The notes: a model not told the origin generated them from the sequence alone. A stretch of DNA of 64,000 bases from Paenibacillus timonensis (GCF_022427145.1 NZ_JAKSXN010000029.1:1-64000); one strand, 5' to 3'. Counted from the stretch's first letter, positions 1 through 8,661 are shown. A program made the numbers and translations.

Positions 1-20
1 CGTTAGGGAGGCTTTTTTTT
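1..20 (+). terminator. Tail of a terminator entering from the left
   Basis: An eight-base T run at 13-20 follows a GGAGGC half-stem. This looks like the 3' end of an intrinsic terminator whose left arm lies outside the window, so the upstream gene probably reads rightwards. Only the tail is visible. Confidence 0.3.
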
Positions 21-22
21 GG

Positions 23-607
23 CGCGATAAGGAGCAGGGCATAAGCGGGAAATGATTCCGAAGAAGCGGAGCGTTCGCCTTTGTGAGCGGGTTTCAACCT
101 CGTATGAATTTATCGGATCAAGAAACCCGCGAGCAACAGCGATCGTAGGAACATTTCCTAGCGTTGCCCCCATCCTTATCAGTTTATTTTCATCTACCGC
201 CCCGAGTCTGTTCGGGGCGGGCTATGCTATTCAATCGCGATAAGGAGCAGGGCATAAGCGGGAAATGATTCCGAAGAAGCGGAGCGTTCGCCTTTGTGAG
301 CGGGTTTCAACCTCGTATGAATTTATCGGATTAAGAAACCTGCGAGCAACAGCGATCGTAGGAACATTTCCTAGCGTTGCCCCATTCCTTATCAGTTTGT
401 TTTCATCTACCGCCCCGAGTCTGTTCGGGGCGGGCTATGCTATTCAATCGCGATAAGGAGCAGGGCATAAGCGGGAAATGATTCCGAAGAAGCGGAGCGT
501 TCGCCTTTGTGAGCGAGTTTCAACCTCGTATGAATTTATCGGATCAAGAAACCCGCGAGCAACAGCGATCGTAGGAACATTTCCTAGCGTTGCCTCATTC
601 CTTATCC
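23..607. repeat. Tandem array of a 213-bp intergenic repeat (2.75 copies)
   Basis: Copies start at 23, 236 and 449; the third is cut at about 607. Copies differ by only a few substitutions. Each copy contains three inverted repeats: GCGGGTTTC/GAAACCCGC (87-95 with 122-130 in copy 1), an imperfect GCAAC...TAGGAA/TTCCTA...GTTGC hairpin (about 133-167), and CCGCCCCGA/TCGGGGCGG (197-205 with 212-220, absent from the truncated third copy). Each copy also opens a 63-codon frame with no ribosome site, which I do not treat as a gene. The near identity suggests recent duplication or gene conversion. It could be a structured RNA family or a REP-like element; function not recognised. Confidence 0.9.
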
Positions 608-704
608 ACGGTTTATCTAGCCCCGCCCCAACAGACGTTTCTTTTATTTCCATCCAAAGTTATAATAGATTATAATAAATGTAATTGACGCGGAAAGGAC
701 GGTT

Positions 705-1136
705 ATGTTAATGTATCAAGTCATGTTATTCCTACATATCATCGGCGCATTGGCGTTGGGCTTCTATCTGTTCCTGCCGTTTGTGCTCGGCCGAATCGGC
801 AAATTGTCGCTGGCGGCCCAGGAAGGAACGGTATCCGCCGTGGTCTCCCTGAACCGATACGCACAGATCGGACTCGTGATCCAGTTGTTGACGGGCGGAT
901 ATTTGATCGGTCAAGGCGATTATTCCGTGCCCTGGATGATCGTGATCGTCATCTTGTTTTTGGCGATCGGCGCGTTTAGCGGTATCATGGCCAAACCGCT
1001 GCGGTTGGCGCTGGAAGGGATCCGTCAGAATAAGACCGTGACGGCGGAGGAAGGAAAGCTGCGTACGTTAAGTGCGCTGTTATCCGTGACGGTATTGCTG
1101 ATTTCGTTTTTTATGGTGTTCAGCACCATAATTTAA
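705..1136 (+). CDS. Small integral membrane protein, four predicted TM helices
   Basis: A 143-residue, very hydrophobic protein. Four membrane segments can be seen at roughly residues 3-27, 52-70, 75-95 and 122-142, with a short basic loop after the third. The layout resembles small DUF2269-like membrane proteins, but I see no catalytic or ligand motif and no function is assigned. ATG 705 has GGAAAGGA at 692-699; an in-frame ATG at 711 is possible. Two TATAAT hexamers at 661 and 671 lie at promoter distance, without a clear -35. The gene is single and ends at a strong bidirectional terminator shared with the convergent regulator gene. Confidence 0.75.
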   Translation: MLMYQVMLFLHIIGALALGFYLFLPFVLGRIGKLSLAAQEGTVSAVVSLNRYAQIGLVIQLLTGGYLIGQGDYSVPWMIVIVILFLAIGAFSGIMAKPLRLALEGIRQNKTVTAEEGKLRTLSALLSVTVLLISFFMVFSTII

Positions 1137-1153
1137 TCTAGGCACAAGCTAAT

Positions 1154-1189
1154 AAAAAGGCCTGCCGGCGATAGCCGGCAGGCCTTTTT
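1154..1189. terminator. Bidirectional intrinsic terminator
   Basis: A perfect 16-bp stem (AAAAAGGCCTGCCGGC and its complement) with a GATA loop, and A and T runs on its two sides. It lies between two convergent genes ending at 1136 and 1196 and can serve both. Confidence 0.92.
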
Positions 1190-1195
1190 ATTCTC

Positions 1196-1528
1196 TTATT
1201 CTAATTCGTCCAAATGGGTAAACATTAATTTCAAAATATCGAGCGCCAGCTGTTTCTCTTTCGGCGATCGATTCATGACGATCTGTTGAATCTGGTTCAT
1301 AAAATGGTCGTCGCTGATCTCGATCGAATCGTGGAGCAAATAATCAACGGTAACGCCCAATTGATTCGCCAGTTTGACGAGTGTTTCCAGGGACAAACTG
1401 CGCTCTCCCCGTTCGATTTGTCCTATGTATGCGTCCGAAACTTCGATGCGTTCGGCGAGTTTTTCCTGGGTCAAGTGCATTTTATGCCTTTCTTGACGCA
1501 GTCTTTTCCCCAATGCCTCGTAATCCAT
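1196..1528 (-). CDS. XRE-family (Cro/cI-type) transcriptional regulator
   Basis: A 110-residue protein with an N-terminal helix-turn-helix of the Cro/cI type at about residues 7-62 (RLRQERHKMHLTQEKLAERI, then SDAYIGQIERGERSLSLETL), followed by a 45-residue helical tail likely used for dimerisation. Single-domain XRE proteins of this size are DNA-binding repressors; the target is not known. ATG 1528 is preceded by AGGAGGGG at good spacing. It is divergent from the glycosyltransferase gene at 1690, and the 160-bp gap carries a repeated TGTATTTAC word, so autoregulation and control of the neighbour are plausible. Confidence 0.88.
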   Translation of the reverse strand: MDYEALGKRLRQERHKMHLTQEKLAERIEVSDAYIGQIERGERSLSLETLVKLANQLGVTVDYLLHDSIEISDDHFMNQIQQIVMNRSPKEKQLALDILKLMFTHLDELE

Positions 1529-1539
1529 AACACCCCTCC

Positions 1540-1626
1540 TGTATTTACCTTAGTGAGAACCCAGAGGAAAGATAATAAACTACAGGTTTTGTTTGTATTT
1601 ACTGCAAGTACGAATTGGGTTATTAT
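1540..1626. promoter_or_regulatory. Divergent control region with a repeated TGTATTTAC word
   Basis: TGTATTTAC occurs at 1540-1548 and again at 1594-1602 in the gap between the XRE gene and the glycosyltransferase gene. A possible rightward promoter is TTTACT at 1598-1603, 17 bp, TATTAT at 1621-1626, so the second copy would overlap the -35. The direct repeat may be the operator for the XRE protein; this is inference from position. Confidence 0.35.
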
Positions 1627-1689
1627 GGAATGGTGGGATTTACTAAAATGGTTCAATTATTAATTATAACCAAATTAAGGAGATTATAC

Positions 1690-2574
1690 ATGCCTTCCCA
1701 ATCTACTTCAGTTTCGATCATCATTACGGTCAAGAACAACGGAATCGATCTGTATACCACGATGGAGTCTTTGAAAGTGTCGCATACGACGCTTCCATAT
1801 GAAGTCATTATCGTCGATGAAGGTTCTATCGACGGGTGTTGTGATTTTTTGATGGGTTATCGATTCGACCGGCCTTTTAAGCGGGTCAAGGGAGAGCCGG
1901 GAATATCGGCCCGTAATATCGGGGCAGCACATGCCGACGGAGAATATTTGATCTTTTGCGGGTCTCATTTATATTATGATGACGGATGGATGGAGCGGCT
2001 GCTGGAGCCGTTGATGCAGGGACAAGCGGACGGGGTCTCGCCCGCTTTTGAGAAGAGCGAGCACTCCCCTGCCCCGAAAGGGGGGGATGTCGGAGGGGGG
2101 ATCGGATCGGTGCGCAGCTACCCGGTACTGGTTGATAGTCAAAACGAGATTCCGTGGATGACCTGGGAGTGTTTTGCCGTCCGGCGCGATACGTTTCGGG
2201 ATATGGGGGGGATGGAGGACGGATTTATCGGCAAAGATCTGGAGACGGCGGAATTCTCCTTGAGATTATGGCTTCAGGGCGGGAGATGCCGTTTTGTCCC
2301 GGAGGTTACTTTGATTCAGGTGTTCCGGCAGAATTTCCCCTATGACAACAGCGGAGAGCAGTGGGGGATGGATTTGATGACCCTTGCCTATTTGCATTTC
2401 GGCGATGAAATGATTTCGGCCAGCCGGGAGCAGGTGCATCAAGCGTTCGGGGCAGAACCGTTGGACGAGTACGGGCTAAGCGAGCTGACTTCGGCACGGA
2501 GGGAGAAATATGCCTCTCTTCGTAAGCATGACGAGATATGGTTTTTCGACCGATTCGGAATTCAATGGAAGTAG
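1690..2574 (+). CDS. Family 2 glycosyltransferase (GT-A fold)
   Basis: A 294-residue protein with a GT-A nucleotide-sugar domain: VSIIITVKNNG at residues 8-18, EVIIVDEGS near residue 40, SARNIGAAHADGEYLIFCG near 75-95. The usual DxD metal site after the acidic strand is not present in the standard form; the equivalent stretch reads CGSHLYYDD, so metal binding may differ. A later acidic patch (GGMEDGFIGKDLE) fits the GT2 acceptor region. Donor and acceptor sugars cannot be told. ATG 1690 is chosen because AAGGAG lies 8 bp upstream; an upstream in-frame start at 1615 would run through the promoter region. It stands alone, divergent from the XRE gene. Confidence 0.82.
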   Translation: MPSQSTSVSIIITVKNNGIDLYTTMESLKVSHTTLPYEVIIVDEGSIDGCCDFLMGYRFDRPFKRVKGEPGISARNIGAAHADGEYLIFCGSHLYYDDGWMERLLEPLMQGQADGVSPAFEKSEHSPAPKGGDVGGGIGSVRSYPVLVDSQNEIPWMTWECFAVRRDTFRDMGGMEDGFIGKDLETAEFSLRLWLQGGRCRFVPEVTLIQVFRQNFPYDNSGEQWGMDLMTLAYLHFGDEMISASREQVHQAFGAEPLDEYGLSELTSARREKYASLRKHDEIWFFDRFGIQWK

Positions 2575-2675
2575 GGAAGGGATAAGGCGGGGCAGTCAGG
2601 TCATCCTAATTAGGGAAGGTAGCGATCGGGGATATTCGCACCTGGATTACCGATAACCCGAAGGAGGATGCAGAA

Positions 2676-3545
2676 ATGGCAGGAAACGGACAATCGAAGC
2701 AGACCTTGCCGCCTCAGCACCAAAACCATCAGCCCGGCGTCGAATCGGAAATGCATCCGCGACCGGTCTATGAGGGGACTTACCAAGCGGCTGGCAAGCT
2801 GAAAGGCAAAGTCGCGCTCATCACCGGCGGCGACAGCGGCATCGGACGGGCCGTCGCCGTAGCCTACGCCAAAGAGGGGGCTGACGTGGCGATCGTTTAT
2901 TTGAATGAGCATGACGATGCGGGCGTGACCCGGAAGGAAGTCGAGCAGGAAGGGCGCAAATGCCTGCTGATCGCCGGAGATATCGGCGACGAGGCGTTTG
3001 CGGAGCAGGCCGTGCAGCAAACGGTACAGGAGCTGGGGCGCCTGGACATCCTGGTCAACAACGCGGCCGAGCAGCATCCGCAGCCGGATATAACAGCCAT
3101 CTCGGCGAAGCAGCTGGAGAAAACGTTCCGGACGAACCTCTTCTCCATGTTTTATTTGACCAAAGCGGCGATGCCGCATTTGCGTCAAGGCAGCGCGATC
3201 ATCAATACGGCCTCGGTGACGGCCTATAAAGGCAACCCGCAGCTTATCGACTATTCGGCAACGAAAGGGGCTATCGTTAGCTTCACGCGGGCGTTGTCGA
3301 TGAACGTGGTCGGGAGCAAAGGCATCCGGGTGAATGCGGTGGCCCCTGGCCCGATATGGACCCCGTTGATCCCGTCAACCTTCAACGAGAAGCAGGTGTC
3401 CGAATTCGGGGGGACGACGCCGATGCAACGGCCCGGCCAACCGGAAGAACTGGCCCCGGCTTACGTATTTCTGGCTTCGGACGACTCCTCGTATATGAGC
3501 GGTCAAGTCCTGCATATCAACGGTGGAGAGATCGTTAACGGCTAG
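2676..3545 (+). CDS. Short-chain dehydrogenase/reductase (YhdF/YdaD-type)
   Basis: A 289-residue NAD(P)-dependent oxidoreductase of the extended-N-terminus SDR group found in Bacillus general-stress proteins. The Rossmann motif TGGDSGIG is at residues 50-57, NNAA near 128-131, and the catalytic set is Ser180, Tyr193 and Lys197 (YSATK). The first 40 residues are a polar, proline- and histidine-rich extension typical of this subgroup. The substrate is not known. ATG 2676 follows GAAGGAGGA. Single gene, ended by the hairpin at 3577-3626. Confidence 0.9.
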   Translation: MAGNGQSKQTLPPQHQNHQPGVESEMHPRPVYEGTYQAAGKLKGKVALITGGDSGIGRAVAVAYAKEGADVAIVYLNEHDDAGVTRKEVEQEGRKCLLIAGDIGDEAFAEQAVQQTVQELGRLDILVNNAAEQHPQPDITAISAKQLEKTFRTNLFSMFYLTKAAMPHLRQGSAIINTASVTAYKGNPQLIDYSATKGAIVSFTRALSMNVVGSKGIRVNAVAPGPIWTPLIPSTFNEKQVSEFGGTTPMQRPGQPEELAPAYVFLASDDSSYMSGQVLHINGGEIVNG

Positions 3546-3576
3546 CGAAGCCGTGACCGGGCATATCCCGGTGAAC

Positions 3577-3626
3577 AGAACCCCCAAGCAAGTTCGTCGG
3601 CTGCGCCGAACCTGCTTGGGGGTTCT
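3577..3626. terminator. Intrinsic terminator, convergent genes
   Basis: A 20-bp stem with one mismatch (AGAACCCCCAAGCAAGTTCG and its near complement) around a 10-base loop, between the convergent SDR and yfbR genes. The T tract is short (TTCTTCC), so termination strength is uncertain. Confidence 0.65.
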
Positions 3627-3643
3627 TCCAGCTTCTAACCGAT

Positions 3644-4264
3644 TTATTCTTCCTCCCGCCCCTCCGCTTCGGATAACTCATCCAGCGTCATTTCAAAGCT
3701 GGGCGCCAGGTGTTCCAGAAAATATGCGACCTCCGGGAGCTGCAGCCGCTGCAGTTTATCCAGAAGCTGCGTCTTCGCGACGGCAAATTCACGGTTGCCG
3801 GCAGTGAGCTCCCAGGCGCATTTCAAATAAGCATCCAAGCTGTCCGCGGCTTTGACATACGCCAGCAATACGGTGTCCTCCGGCGAGTCCGCCGTTTGGC
3901 CGGGCGAGAGCAGCGGGGCATACACGTTTTGGAGTTCAGGCGGGACCATGGAGAGCAAACGTTCCGCGGCGATCGCCTCCATTTCGCGGAAGTTAGACAA
4001 GAGACGCGGATTATGATGCTTGACCGGCGTCGGGATGTCGCCGGTGAATACTTCCGTCGCGTCGTGGAACAACGCCAGCGTTGCGGCGCGTTCCGCATTC
4101 AGGCGGCGCCCGAAACGGGCGTTTCCGATTTCGCACAGCAGATGGGCCAACAGCGCGACATGGAACGAATGCTCGGCAACGCTATCGGCGGCGGTGCTGC
4201 GCATCAGGCTCCAGCGATGGATGGCACGCAAGCGGTACAGATAAGCAGGGAAATGGTAGCTCAT
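3644..4264 (-). CDS. yfbR: HD-domain 5'-deoxynucleotidase, YfbR-like
   Basis: A 206-residue HD-domain phosphohydrolase that closely follows E. coli YfbR, a dNMP 5'-nucleotidase (199 residues): HRWSLMRSTAADSVAEHS at the N terminus (His32 of the EHS motif), the HD pair His67-Asp68 in LFHDATEVFTGDIPTPVKHH, and a later Asp in KAADSLDAYLKC. Role: dephosphorylation of deoxynucleoside monophosphates in the cytoplasm. I choose ATG 4264, which gives the family length and a GAGGT site; an upstream TTG at 4315 would add 17 residues. Divergent from the fumarase gene and convergent with the SDR gene. Confidence 0.85.
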   Translation of the reverse strand: MSYHFPAYLYRLRAIHRWSLMRSTAADSVAEHSFHVALLAHLLCEIGNARFGRRLNAERAATLALFHDATEVFTGDIPTPVKHHNPRLLSNFREMEAIAAERLLSMVPPELQNVYAPLLSPGQTADSPEDTVLLAYVKAADSLDAYLKCAWELTAGNREFAVAKTQLLDKLQRLQLPEVAYFLEHLAPSFEMTLDELSEAEGREEE

Positions 4265-4308
4265 CAGTGATAAACCTCGCTTATTTTGGAGTGGATTTTG
4301 GACAGAAG

Positions 4309-4337
4309 TTGTCAACCGAAACTAGTTCTTATGTTAT
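4309..4337 (+). promoter_or_regulatory. Candidate promoter for the fumarase-phoR unit
   Basis: TTGTCA at 4309-4314, 17-bp spacer, TGTTAT at 4332-4337, in the gap between the divergent yfbR and fumarase genes. No other good sigma-A match is seen in this gap. Confidence 0.4.
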
Positions 4338-4438
4338 TATAAATCTGAAGAATACGATATGGCTAACGACGCGACAAGGTTTTGCTTTTTTGCGCCCAAG
4401 GGGTAAACAAGATGACAGGGAGAGGGGATTCTTGGATC

Positions 4439-5989
4439 ATGCACCAGTTTGAAGAAAGCGTATACGAATTGATTGTGGAAGCTTCAACAAAGCTGCCGGG
4501 AGACGTGCGGCGTGCGGTGAACCGGGGGCGAGCCCAGGAAAACCGGGCGACACGGGCCGGCTTAGCCATGTCGACCATCGCGCAAAACATCCGTATGGCG
4601 GAGGAACAGGTCTCGCCGATTTGCCAGGATACCGGGATGTTGACCTTTATGGTGCATACGCCGGTAGGGGCAAACCAAATCGAGATGAAGAAGGCGATTT
4701 ACGCCGCGGTGCAGCGGGCGACCCAGGAAGGTAAACTGCGTTCGAATTCCGTGGATTCCTTAACGGGAGAGAACAGTGGAGACAACTTGGGGCCGGGTAC
4801 GCCGGTCATTCATTTTGAACAATGGGAGCAAGACGCGATCGACATCCGGCTGATCTTGAAGGGCGGCGGGTGCGAGAATAAAAATATACAATATAGCCTT
4901 CCGACGGAACTGGAGGGACTCGGCCGCGCGGGGCGGGATCTCGACGGCATCCGCAAATGCATTTTGCATGCCGTTTATCAGGCGCAGGGGCAGGGCTGCA
5001 GCGCAGGATTTCTTGGGGTCGGCATCGGCGGCGACCGTACGACGGGGTATGAGCTAGCCAAGCAGCAGCTGTTCCGCCCGCTGGATGACGTTAACCCGAA
5101 TCCGGATCTGGACCGGCTGGAACGTTATATTATGGAAACGGCCAATCAACTGGGGATCGGTACGATGGGATTCGGCGGAGAAGTGACCTTGCTCGGCTGC
5201 AAAATCGGGGCGATCAACCGGCTTCCGGCCAGCTTCTTTGTGTCGGTTGCGTACAACTGCTGGGCGTTCCGCCGCCAAGGGGTGGACATCGATCCCGCAA
5301 CCGGCGCCATTCGCGAATGGCTTTACGAGCGCGGCAGCGACGTGCCGGTAGGGGATCTTGAAGCGGCCGCAACAGATACGGCATCCGAAGAATCTCCGGC
5401 CCCGGCCAGCCGCGAAATCGTGCTGCAAACGCCGGTGACGGAGGAGCAAATCCGCAGCCTGCGGGTCGGCGATGTCGTGGTCATCCACGGAGAAATGCAT
5501 ACCGGCCGCGATGCCCTGCACAAATATTTGATGGATCACGACGCGCCGCTGGATTTGAACGGAGCGGTCATTTACCACTGCGGACCGGTGATGCTGAAGG
5601 ACGAGGAAGGTTGGCACGTGAAGGCGGCCGGACCGACGACCAGCATCCGCGAGGAACCGTACCAAGGAGACATTATGAAGAAATTCGGCATCCGCGCGGT
5701 GATCGGCAAGGGCGGCATGGGTCCTAAGACGCTTGCTGCCTTGAAAGAGCATGGCGGCGTGTATCTGAACGCGATTGGCGGGGCGGCGCAGTATTATGCG
5801 GAATGCATCAAGAAGGTAAACGGCGTCGATTTCATGGAATTCGGCGTTCCGGAAGCGATGTGGCATCTGGAGGTCGAAGGGTTTGCCGCGATCGTAACGA
5901 TGGATTCGCATGGAGACAGCCTGCATGAAGGCGTGGAGAAGGATTCGCTGATGAAACTGGCCGCTTTTAAGGATCCGGTGTTCAAATAA
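4439..5989 (+). CDS. fumA: Class I fumarate hydratase (4Fe-4S), fused alpha and beta parts
   Basis: A 516-residue iron-sulfur hydro-lyase interconverting fumarate and malate. The N-terminal alpha part (about 1-285) carries the cluster-ligand contexts PICQDTG and GGGCENK plus a third Cys region around GQGCSAGF; the C-terminal beta part (about 335-516) carries the HGEMHTGRDALHKY and GKGGMG motifs. The two parts are joined by an acidic, alanine-rich linker. Tartrate dehydratase shares the fold and cannot be fully excluded. ATG 4439 aligns with the usual family start (HQFEESVYELI); ATG 4412 has an AAGGGG site and is a real alternative. The phoR start follows after 2 bp, so the two are almost surely co-transcribed. 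Confidence 0.9.
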   Translation: MHQFEESVYELIVEASTKLPGDVRRAVNRGRAQENRATRAGLAMSTIAQNIRMAEEQVSPICQDTGMLTFMVHTPVGANQIEMKKAIYAAVQRATQEGKLRSNSVDSLTGENSGDNLGPGTPVIHFEQWEQDAIDIRLILKGGGCENKNIQYSLPTELEGLGRAGRDLDGIRKCILHAVYQAQGQGCSAGFLGVGIGGDRTTGYELAKQQLFRPLDDVNPNPDLDRLERYIMETANQLGIGTMGFGGEVTLLGCKIGAINRLPASFFVSVAYNCWAFRRQGVDIDPATGAIREWLYERGSDVPVGDLEAAATDTASEESPAPASREIVLQTPVTEEQIRSLRVGDVVVIHGEMHTGRDALHKYLMDHDAPLDLNGAVIYHCGPVMLKDEEGWHVKAAGPTTSIREEPYQGDIMKKFGIRAVIGKGGMGPKTLAALKEHGGVYLNAIGGAAQYYAECIKKVNGVDFMEFGVPEAMWHLEVEGFAAIVTMDSHGDSLHEGVEKDSLMKLAAFKDPVFK

Positions 5990-5991
5990 CA

Positions 5992-7788
5992 ATGAAAACT
6001 TTTCGTTCACGCCTAACCCTGATCTTAATGATCCTGCTTGGCATCTCGATGCTGGCTGCCGGCATCACGATGGCCCAAATGTTTAAAAACTCGCATATCC
6101 GGGCGTTAGAGGAAAATATGGCCCGGGAAATTAACTTGCTGGAAGCGACCCTCGATTTCGTTCCCGCGGAAGGGAATCCCGAAGCGAACGACTACTACGA
6201 ACGACAAGCGAAGCAGCTTCAGGAGCTGACCGATTCCCGGGTCACTTTCATCACGCTGGACGGCATCGTCGTTGGCGATTCCGAATCCGATCCGGAGCGG
6301 ATGGATAACCATGCTCATCGGCAGGAAATCGAGTCGGCCGCAGACGGGAACGTCGGCAGCGCGATCCGGTACAGCGACACGATCGGCGAAAATATGCTGT
6401 ACGTCGCGCACCGCGTGACCGCCGGCGAATTTGACGGCTACATTCGTCTTTCCATGAGTTTGGCCGACGTGGAGAAGGGGCTTGTCCAAGGGTGGATCTG
6501 GATGTTTGGCGGACTGCTTATCCTTTTCCTTGTCGCCGGGCTGGTAAGTTACCGGGTGGCGGCCGGTTTGACCAAACCGCTGGAACAGATCACCCGCGTT
6601 GCCCATCGCATCTCCGGTTTCGATTACGACGCCAGGGTCAAGCTGGCCCGCAAGGATGAAATCGGTCAATTGGGCCTGGCGATCAACGGGATGGCGGACA
6701 GTTTGCAGCAGCAGCTCAAGCGGATCCGCGATAACGAGGATTTGATGCAGAGCGTGCTCGCGAACATGACCGGCGGCATTCTCATGGTGGATGCCTCGGA
6801 GCGTATCGCCTTGATCAATCGGGAGGCGGAGAGGATCCTGCATATGAAGGGCGAACTGCTGTTGGGCAAATCGTATCAGGTGCTCAAGCGCAACTATGAA
6901 TTCATCAAATTCATGGAAGAAGGCATTGCCCGCAAGGAAGCGGTTCAAGAGGAACGGAACGTTTACGATCCCGAAGAGAAAATCCTGCTGTTCGACAGCG
7001 TCCCGATGTTTGAGGATAACGGCAGCTACCGCGGCATGTTGTTCCTGATGCAGGACGTCACCGATATCCGCAGGCTGGAACGCATGCGCAGCGAATTCGT
7101 CGCCAACGTGTCCCATGAGTTGAAGACGCCGATTGCGGCGGTCAAAGGTTTCGCCGAAACGCTGCTCGCCGGCGGGGTGAAGGACGAGGAAACCGCCCGG
7201 TCCTTCCTGCAGATCATTTATGACGAGGGAGACCGGTTAAACCGGTTGATCGGCGACATTCTCGAGCTATCCAAAATCGAATCGAAGCGGGTACCGCTGG
7301 AATACGCCCCCGTACAGCTGAAAGAGCTGTTCGACAGCATTTATGAGGTGCTTTTACCGGCGGCCGGCAAAAAATCCATCTCGATGGCGCATGACGTGCC
7401 TGAACATCTGTTTATCGAAGGGGATGAAGACCGGCTGCGGCAAATCTTCATGAATCTGCTGTCTAACGCGATCAGCTATTCCCTGGAAGGCGGGAAAGTA
7501 CGCGTCTCGGCTAGCATAGTAGGCGAAGGCGGAGACGAAGAGAAGGTTCGTTTCGTGGTGAGCGATACGGGGATCGGCATTCCCAAAAAGGATTTGCCGC
7601 GGATTTTCGAACGCTTTTACCGGGTGGATAAGGCCAGATCCCGCAGCTCCGGCGGTACGGGTCTAGGCTTGTCCATCGTTAAACACCTCGTGGAGCTGCA
7701 CCACGGCACCATCCGCGTGGAGAGCAAAGTCGGTGAAGGAACGACGTTTATTTTGGAACTTCCCCTGATGCATGCCTTGGATGATTAA
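5992..7788 (+). CDS. phoR: PhoR-type sensor histidine kinase
   Basis: A 598-residue membrane kinase of the PhoR class. Order: TM1 about 8-28, extracytoplasmic sensor about 30-165, TM2 about 168-190, HAMP about 190-243, PAS about 250-355, HisKA with the phospho-acceptor His375 (FVANVSHELKTPIAAVKGF), and HATPase_c with the N box (FMNLLSNAISYS) and the G boxes DTGIGIP and GGTGLGLS. It should phosphorylate PhoP under phosphate limitation. The start lies 2 bp after the fumarase stop with no clear Shine-Dalgarno, suggesting translational coupling. The order phoR then phoP is the reverse of Bacillus subtilis, and phoP has its own promoter region. Confidence 0.93.
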   Translation: MKTFRSRLTLILMILLGISMLAAGITMAQMFKNSHIRALEENMAREINLLEATLDFVPAEGNPEANDYYERQAKQLQELTDSRVTFITLDGIVVGDSESDPERMDNHAHRQEIESAADGNVGSAIRYSDTIGENMLYVAHRVTAGEFDGYIRLSMSLADVEKGLVQGWIWMFGGLLILFLVAGLVSYRVAAGLTKPLEQITRVAHRISGFDYDARVKLARKDEIGQLGLAINGMADSLQQQLKRIRDNEDLMQSVLANMTGGILMVDASERIALINREAERILHMKGELLLGKSYQVLKRNYEFIKFMEEGIARKEAVQEERNVYDPEEKILLFDSVPMFEDNGSYRGMLFLMQDVTDIRRLERMRSEFVANVSHELKTPIAAVKGFAETLLAGGVKDEETARSFLQIIYDEGDRLNRLIGDILELSKIESKRVPLEYAPVQLKELFDSIYEVLLPAAGKKSISMAHDVPEHLFIEGDEDRLRQIFMNLLSNAISYSLEGGKVRVSASIVGEGGDEEKVRFVVSDTGIGIPKKDLPRIFERFYRVDKARSRSSGGTGLGLSIVKHLVELHHGTIRVESKVGEGTTFILELPLMHALDD

Positions 7789-7837
7789 GACCGGCCCGGG
7801 GAACCTACGAATAAAGTGTAAACCGTTTTTGAAAAAC

Positions 7838-7866
7838 TTTACACCGCGTTAACAATGCCGTGATAT
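7838..7866 (+). promoter_or_regulatory. Pho box and promoter before phoP
   Basis: TTTACA at 7838-7843 and TTAACA at 7849-7854 are spaced by 5 bp, giving the 11-bp period of PhoP-binding repeats. TTTACA is also 17 bp from TGATAT at 7861-7866, so it may double as the -35 element. This fits PhoP autoregulation. Confidence 0.65.
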
Positions 7867-7935
7867 GCTGGGCTTGTCATGAAATCGATATTGGTTCAGA
7901 GCATGAACTTGTACCGCAAACAAATGGGGGGTACT

Positions 7936-8661
7936 ATGACACAACGTCTATTGGTTATCGAAGATGAACCGACGTTATCCCGGCTTTTGTCTTACAACCT
8001 GACGAGCGAAGGCTATGAAGTTGTCGTAGAGGATCACGGGCAGACCGGTTATGAAACCGCACTGCAGCAGGATTTTGATTTGATATTGCTCGATTTGATG
8101 CTGCCGGGCATGAACGGATTCGAAATCATGTCGAAGCTGCGTAGCGAAGGCGTGATGACGCCGGTGATCATCCTGACCGCAAAAAATGCGGAGGAGGAAG
8201 TCGTGCAGGGCTTGAAATCCGGCGCCGACGATTACATTACGAAACCGTTTGGCGTGGCCGAACTGCTGGCTCGCGTCGCCGCCGTTCTCCGCCGATCGTC
8301 CGGCCAGGAGGAACGCGACAAACCGGCCCAACAGGAGAATTCGCAAATTGCGCTGGGGGCCTTGACGATTTATCCGGAGAAATACGAAGTCACGTTGAAC
8401 GGGGAAGCGATCACACTTAGGCCGAAGGAGTTCGAGGTGCTGTTGTATTTGGCCCGCAAGCCCGGCGTCGTGATGACCCGGGACGATCTCATGAATGCCG
8501 TATGGGGGTTCGACTATATTGGGGGGCAGCGGACGGTGGATGTCCACGTCAGCTCGCTGCGGAAGAAGCTTGAGCTGGATCCGCAGTCGGTGCACATCGA
8601 TTCTATTCGCGGCGTCGGCTATAAATTGGTTGTCAACAAGAAAAAAGCGTCCATCATGTAA
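7936..8661 (+). CDS. phoP: PhoP-type response regulator (OmpR family)
   Basis: A 241-residue regulator: receiver domain at 1-118 with the acidic pair in VIEDEP, phospho-acceptor Asp53 (LILLDLMLPGMNG), Thr in ILTAKN and the switch Lys in YITKPFG, then an OmpR winged helix at about 140-237 (RPKEFEVLLYLARKPG, RTVDVHVSSLRKKL, SIRGVGYKL). It should bind TT(A/T)ACA repeats of the phosphate-starvation regulon; four such sites are visible in this window. ATG 7936 with GGGGGG upstream is chosen over an in-frame ATG at 7879 because it gives the standard receiver start. A terminator overlaps its stop codon. Confidence 0.94.
   Translation: MTQRLLVIEDEPTLSRLLSYNLTSEGYEVVVEDHGQTGYETALQQDFDLILLDLMLPGMNGFEIMSKLRSEGVMTPVIILTAKNAEEEVVQGLKSGADDYITKPFGVAELLARVAAVLRRSSGQEERDKPAQQENSQIALGALTIYPEKYEVTLNGEAITLRPKEFEVLLYLARKPGVVMTRDDLMNAVWGFDYIGGQRTVDVHVSSLRKKLELDPQSVHIDSIRGVGYKLVVNKKKASIM

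Noticed and set aside
52-675. Three 63-65 codon frames in the 213-bp repeats
   Set aside because: No ribosome site, composition not protein-like, and the frames simply follow from the repeat; the stems explain the conservation better.
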